Shown piece after piece: positions 60,331 through 64,000 of a stretch of DNA of 64,000 nt. The notes below the pieces were generated by a model, which saw nothing but the letters and a program-made list of their open reading frames with translations, was not told the origin of the DNA and did no database searches. Each line of letters starts with the position of its first letter. The first letter of the stretch is position 1. The position numbers were made by a program, and so were the translations under genes. Origin of the DNA: Symbiodinium natans (taxonomy: Eukaryota; Sar; Dinophyceae; Suessiales; Symbiodiniaceae); contig CAJNDS010000002.1 of assembly GCA_905221605.1 (NCBI GenBank), positions 553,501 through 617,500 on the forward strand, given 5' to 3'.

Positions 60331-61250
60331 GTAGTGCTCTTAAGGCTTCTTCGCTGTTAGGGTTTTGGATTTTGCACAAACATGGCGGAGGGGCTTCTAG
60401 AGGCCGAGGCTCAATACCCAGACGTGAGGGGTAGGCCGTATAAACCCTCACGATCAACACTATGCAGGGCACGCTTAAAGGGATTATACCGTGCAACCAT
60501 CCCAGAGGACCCCACATCCGAAAAAAACAGAAGCCCAACAAGCCTGAATCGCCATTTTTTCAAAACGCGATACCAAAATTGAAACATCCTCGGCCGCTTA
60601 AACCTTCGGAGCATCCCCCCAAAAAACAACCTAAAGCCTACACCCTAACCCCCCCAATGCCCTAAAACCAACACCACCACTCCCCAAATCAGCAAAGCCT
60701 GCTGCGGCTCCAACACTGGCTGCGCGCAAGGCTGGGGTCGCAAGTTCGAGGAGGGTAGCTGCCCAAGGCATGCAGGAAGTTGAGCATGCCCATCACATCT
60801 GGGGGTTTGCCAAAATAAGGGGCCCCTACTCTACACCCCCAAATAGTAAGATTCCCCTTATGAAAGGGACTCCAATAAGGTACCCCGAATATCGTAAGCC
60901 CCCATCTTATGGCTTCCGTGTGCTGAGCCACCCCGCTTCCAGATGGCACACTGGCAGCACAGTCACAAAATCTTACAGGTTTCTACCCTAAAGCCTCAAC
61001 CCTAAACCCTAAACCCTTAACCCTAAACCCTAAACCCTAACCTAAGCCCTCTACCCTAAACCCTCAATCAAGGGGGGGCTCATAGCAAGCCATAGGCTGA
61101 CCCGACACCTCACACTCAATACCCCCCCCCCCCCCCCCCCCCCCCCCTTACGCTTGGGATGCTCAGGATCGCGCATATCGAGCTGCCTCCTGGGATCCTC
61201 CTGAAAGAAAGGGCTTAGGGGACTGCTACTGACTATTACAAGGTCAGGGT
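60331..61250. other. no secure gene
   Basis: A short plus ORF 60382-60582 starts in good context (AACATGGCGG) but lacks recognisable content. MITE family 3 copy at 60801-60904 (GGGGGTTTGCCAAAATAAGG ... ATCGTAAGCCCCC). C run of 27 at 61121-61147. Confidence 0.5.
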
Positions 61251-61481
61251 TTAGGGTTTCATTGGGGTTTAGAGTTAGGGTTTCGGGTTTAGAGTTCAGG
61301 GTTTAACTTTTGGGGTTTAGGGTTTGCTGTGATATAGCTTCTGCGTGAAGGTTTGGATGCAGTCCTAGAGTCCAATAACTTCTTCCCAACCCACCGTGAT
61401 TAATTGCCACCGACCTTCGAGCTGTGGGAGGCGGGTGAACGACCTGGGTCGTAGCCCCCCCTGCCTGTAGGGGGCGGCCTA

Positions 61482-61689
61482 CAACGTGCATTTGGCAGGC
61501 GATGGTTCGAACAGTGCGAAATTGAAGACATGGCGAGAAAGCCTACGTGAGGTCCTTTGGGCGGAGTGAGGCAAACGGCTTTTCGGAGGCAACGTGCATT
61601 TGGCAGGCGATGGTGCGGACAGTGTGAAGGCATGGGCGCGAAAGCCTACGTGGCGGAGACGGTTGTTAGGCAAACGGCTTTTCGGAGGC
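61482..61689. repeat. tandem direct repeat, two units
   Basis: Units 61482-61589 and 61590-61689 share CAACGTGCATTTGGCAGGCG, GCGAAAGCCTACGTG and GCAAACGGCTTTTCGGAGG. Confidence 0.9.
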
Positions 61690-62120
61690 ACGGACAGGAC
61701 TAAAGTTTCGACCTACCAACACCTGAACATGTTGCGGAGTCGAGGAGTCGCGAGCATGTGGATTTAACTTTAACATAGGCCTGCGAAGCGGAGAAATGAC
61801 TCCCGAACAAAAATATACTACTACTTTTCTGCGGGTGGAGTCCTGGTGTGCTGGGAGTCTAAGGGGGATGGGGGGCGCGGCTTTGCCATGCTTGCCTGTG
61901 TGACCTGATGCCTCTGGGTCGTGCGTCGCACTTTCGTCCTACCTGAACAGGCCTTGAGTTTAGGGTTTAGGGCGCTACGGGCCAATGCAGCACTTCTGAT
62001 TGATACGGCAAAGGGGCTATGAAGACTACTACGGCAGGGTTTAGGGTTTATAGGTTTGAGACTGAACCCCTAAGAACGACAACCTGAGGGTAATGTTCGT
62101 AACGTATTAATAATACCCCC
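61690..62120. other. unique sequence, no gene seen
   Basis: Mixed composition with one or two isolated TTTAGGG units; no convincing frame. Confidence 0.6.
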
Positions 62121-62177
62121 GGATTAGACCGGTCCACCTCCCGAAAATGCCCGCCCGTCCGATTAGTCAACCCCCCC

Positions 62178-62545
62178 GATTAGACCGGTCCTGGCCTCAT
62201 GTGATTTTTTTTTTAGGATGAGATGTGTGCGAGCCCTCAAGCCCCAAACCCCTAAACCCCAAACCCTCAACTAGTGAACTCCCCCCACCGATTGGGTCGG
62301 AATTGCCCTCAAGTAGATTCCAAGAGATTTCTTTTGAGGATGACATGCTTGTGACTCTACTGCCCTAAGTCCCAAACCCTCAACTAGTGAACTCCCCCCC
62401 CGATCGGACGGGACCTGCCCTCATGTACACTTTTTTGAGGATGATACGCTTGGGACCGCGAAAGCCCTCGAGCCCTAAACCCCAAACCCTCAACTATAGG
62501 GAACTCCCCTCCCGATTAGACCGGACGTGCCCTCATGAGGATGTT
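62178..62545. repeat. tandem repeat of about 115 bases, four units
   Basis: Units begin CCGATTAGACCGG (or CCGATCGGACGGG), continue CTGCCCTCATG...TTTTGAGGATGA and end CCAAACCCTCAACTAGTGAA. Confidence 0.85.
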
Positions 62546-62699
62546 GTAAGGGTGACACGATGATCCTTACGTTTGCTGCGAGCTCATCTCCAAGTGCTCT
62601 CACCAATCAGCTAGCATGGCTCCCACTCATGCTGCAAAAGACGACGACGACTACTACTGCCACTACTTCCGATTCCAACTACCAAAACAAGCAGCAATA

Positions 62700-64000
62700 A
62701 GAAAATCCCAAGCCTGAATTATCTTGAAAAACCGTTTTCTCATGGCTTCTAAGAGTATCCCTGTTCGGCCCCTGGCCCACCCGATTAATTCGCAGCCCTC
62801 GATTAATGCGGGCCTCGGCCCGGGAACCTTTAAACAAGCCAGCTCCAAGCTTCGAGCCTCCAAAGCAAGCAGCAGCAGCCACAAAATTCCAAAATCCCAA
62901 GCCTTCCGGAACAGATGGTTTTGAATTGAAAATCTATCTAGAAAAACCATTTTCCCAAGGTTTCTAAGGTATCCCTTTTCGGCCCCTGACCCACCCGATT
63001 AATTCGTGGCCCTCGATTAATGCGGGCCTCGGCCTGGGAACCTTGAAAAAAGGCAGCTCCAAGCTTCGGGTCTCCAAAGCAAGCAAGCAGCAGTCACAAA
63101 ATTCCAAGCCTTCAGGAACAGATGGTTTTGAATTGAAAATTTATCTAGAAAAACCATTTTCCCAAGGTTTCTAAGGGTATCCCTTTTCGGCCCCTAGCCT
63201 ACCCGATTAATTCGTGGCCCTCGATTAATGCGGGCCTCGGCCTGAGAACCTTTAAAAAAGCTAGCTCCAAGCTTCGGGTCTCCAAAGCAAGCAGCAGCCC
63301 CAAAATTACAAAATTCCAGGCCTTCAGGAACAGATAATTTTGAATTGAAAATCCATCTACAAAACCATTTTCTTAATGTTTCTAAGGATATCCCTTTTCG
63401 GCCTCGACTAATGCGGGCCTCGGCCCGGGAACCTTTAAACAAGCCAGCTCCAAGCTTCGAGCCTCCAAAGCAAGCAGCAGCCCCAAAATTACAAAATTCC
63501 AAGCCTTCAGGAACAGATAATTTTGTGAAAATCCATCTAAAAAACCATTTTCTCAATGTTTCTAAGGATATCCCTTTTCGGCCTCGATTAATGCGGGCCT
63601 CGGCCTGGGAACCTTGAAAAAAGGCAGCTCCAAGCTTCGGGTCTCCAAAGCAAGCAAGCAGCAGTCACAAAATTCCAAAATCCCAAGCCTTCAGGAACAG
63701 ATGGTTTTGAATTGAAAATCTATCTAGAAAAACCATTTTCTCAAGGTTTCTAAGGGTATCCCTTTTCGGCCCCTAGCCCACCCGATTAATTCGTGGCCCT
63801 CGATTAATGCGGGCCTCGGCCTGAGAACCTTTAAAAAAGGCAGCTCCAAGCTTCGGGTCTCCAAAGCAAGCAAGCAGCAGCCACAAAATTCCAAAATCCC
63901 AAGCCTTCAGGAACAGATGGTTTTTAATTCAAAATCTATCTAGAAAAACCATTTTCCCAAGGTTTCTAAGGGTATCCCTTTTCGGCCCCTGGCCCACCCG
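62700..64000. repeat. satellite array, period about 180-220 bases, runs off the window
   Basis: Seven starts of AAAAACCATTTTC (about 62727, 62941, 63150, 63357, 63539, 63728, 63949). Units contain GATTAATTCGTGGCCCTCGA, GCGGGCCTCGGCCTGGGAAC and AGCTCCAAGCTTCGGGTCTC. Two units (63357, 63539) lack the same segment of about 28 bases around CCCACCCGATTAATTCG. Minus ORFs here are repeat-encoded. Confidence 0.95.

Noticed and set aside
61303-61691. Minus-strand His/Pro/Arg ORFs
   Set aside because: Generated by the two-unit tandem repeat 61482-61689; the same peptide recurs (LPNARC).
1-64000. Window as a chromosome end or subtelomere
   Set aside because: Arrays are short, degenerate, interstitial and change orientation dozens of times; neither window edge is a terminal array.
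1-64000. CRISPR arrays
   Set aside because: Telomere-type heptamers and satellites repeat without unique spacers of constant length, and no cas genes are present.

Overview
The window reads as nuclear DNA of an alga-like protist, most likely a dinoflagellate (confidence about 0.7). TTTAGGG/CCCTAAA telomere-type repeats are interspersed from end to end in more than 100 short arrays of alternating orientation. Recognisable coding sequence is cut into very short exons. Several exon ends fit only GC or GA donors (tolerated in dinoflagellates), many short inverted-repeat elements are present, and there is a Ty1/copia reverse-transcriptase relic. No long intact ORF, rRNA gene, confident tRNA gene or CRISPR array was found. 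This is not a chromosome end: the arrays are interstitial, degenerate and flip orientation dozens of times.

Main result. Most of the GC-rich 60-130 base islands between arrays are exons, and most read on the minus strand. About twenty encode a helical unit with one conserved Trp, pattern [LVA]xxx[LF]xxW followed by a basic stretch, which is the signature of Sfi1-type centrin-binding repeats. Others encode Ala/Glu/Arg-rich coiled coil. Exons are flanked by CCCTAAA on the low-coordinate side and TTTAGGG on the high-coordinate side. On the sense strand each intron therefore begins (G)GTTTAGGG... and ends ...CCCTAAA...AG, so the two intron ends are complementary. Reading phases match across a run of exons from about 33.4 kb down to 21.3 kb, which supports one very large gene (or locus of related genes) with introns bounded by telomeric repeats.

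Layout (minus strand reads right to left). 64.0-62.1 kb: tandem satellites. 61.7-56.1 kb: MITE-like elements, a 9-base minisatellite and coiled-coil exons. 56.0-55.8 kb: an Sfi1-like exon. 54.65-52.82 kb: a complete three-exon gene for an unrecognised multi-pass membrane protein, whose two introns are both repetitive inverted-repeat ('introner-like') elements. 52.2-38.5 kb: coiled-coil and Sfi1-like exons, a copia RT fragment at 43.4-43.8 kb, and several MITEs. 38.2-37.7 kb: a palindromic satellite. 36.9-35.6 kb: exons of another unrecognised gene lacking telomeric introns. 32.9-32.6 kb: two exons of a protein kinase split by a hairpin element. 33.4-13.3 kb: the densest run of telomere-flanked exons. 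13.35-7.88 kb: a large inverted repeat with arms of about 2.1-2.7 kb around a GC-rich loop of about 0.32 kb. 7.5-0 kb: more short exons, some possibly on the plus strand.

Exon boundaries are my reading of splice signals and frame, without transcripts. Frames of isolated exons are uncertain, and I give alternatives where both strands look plausible.
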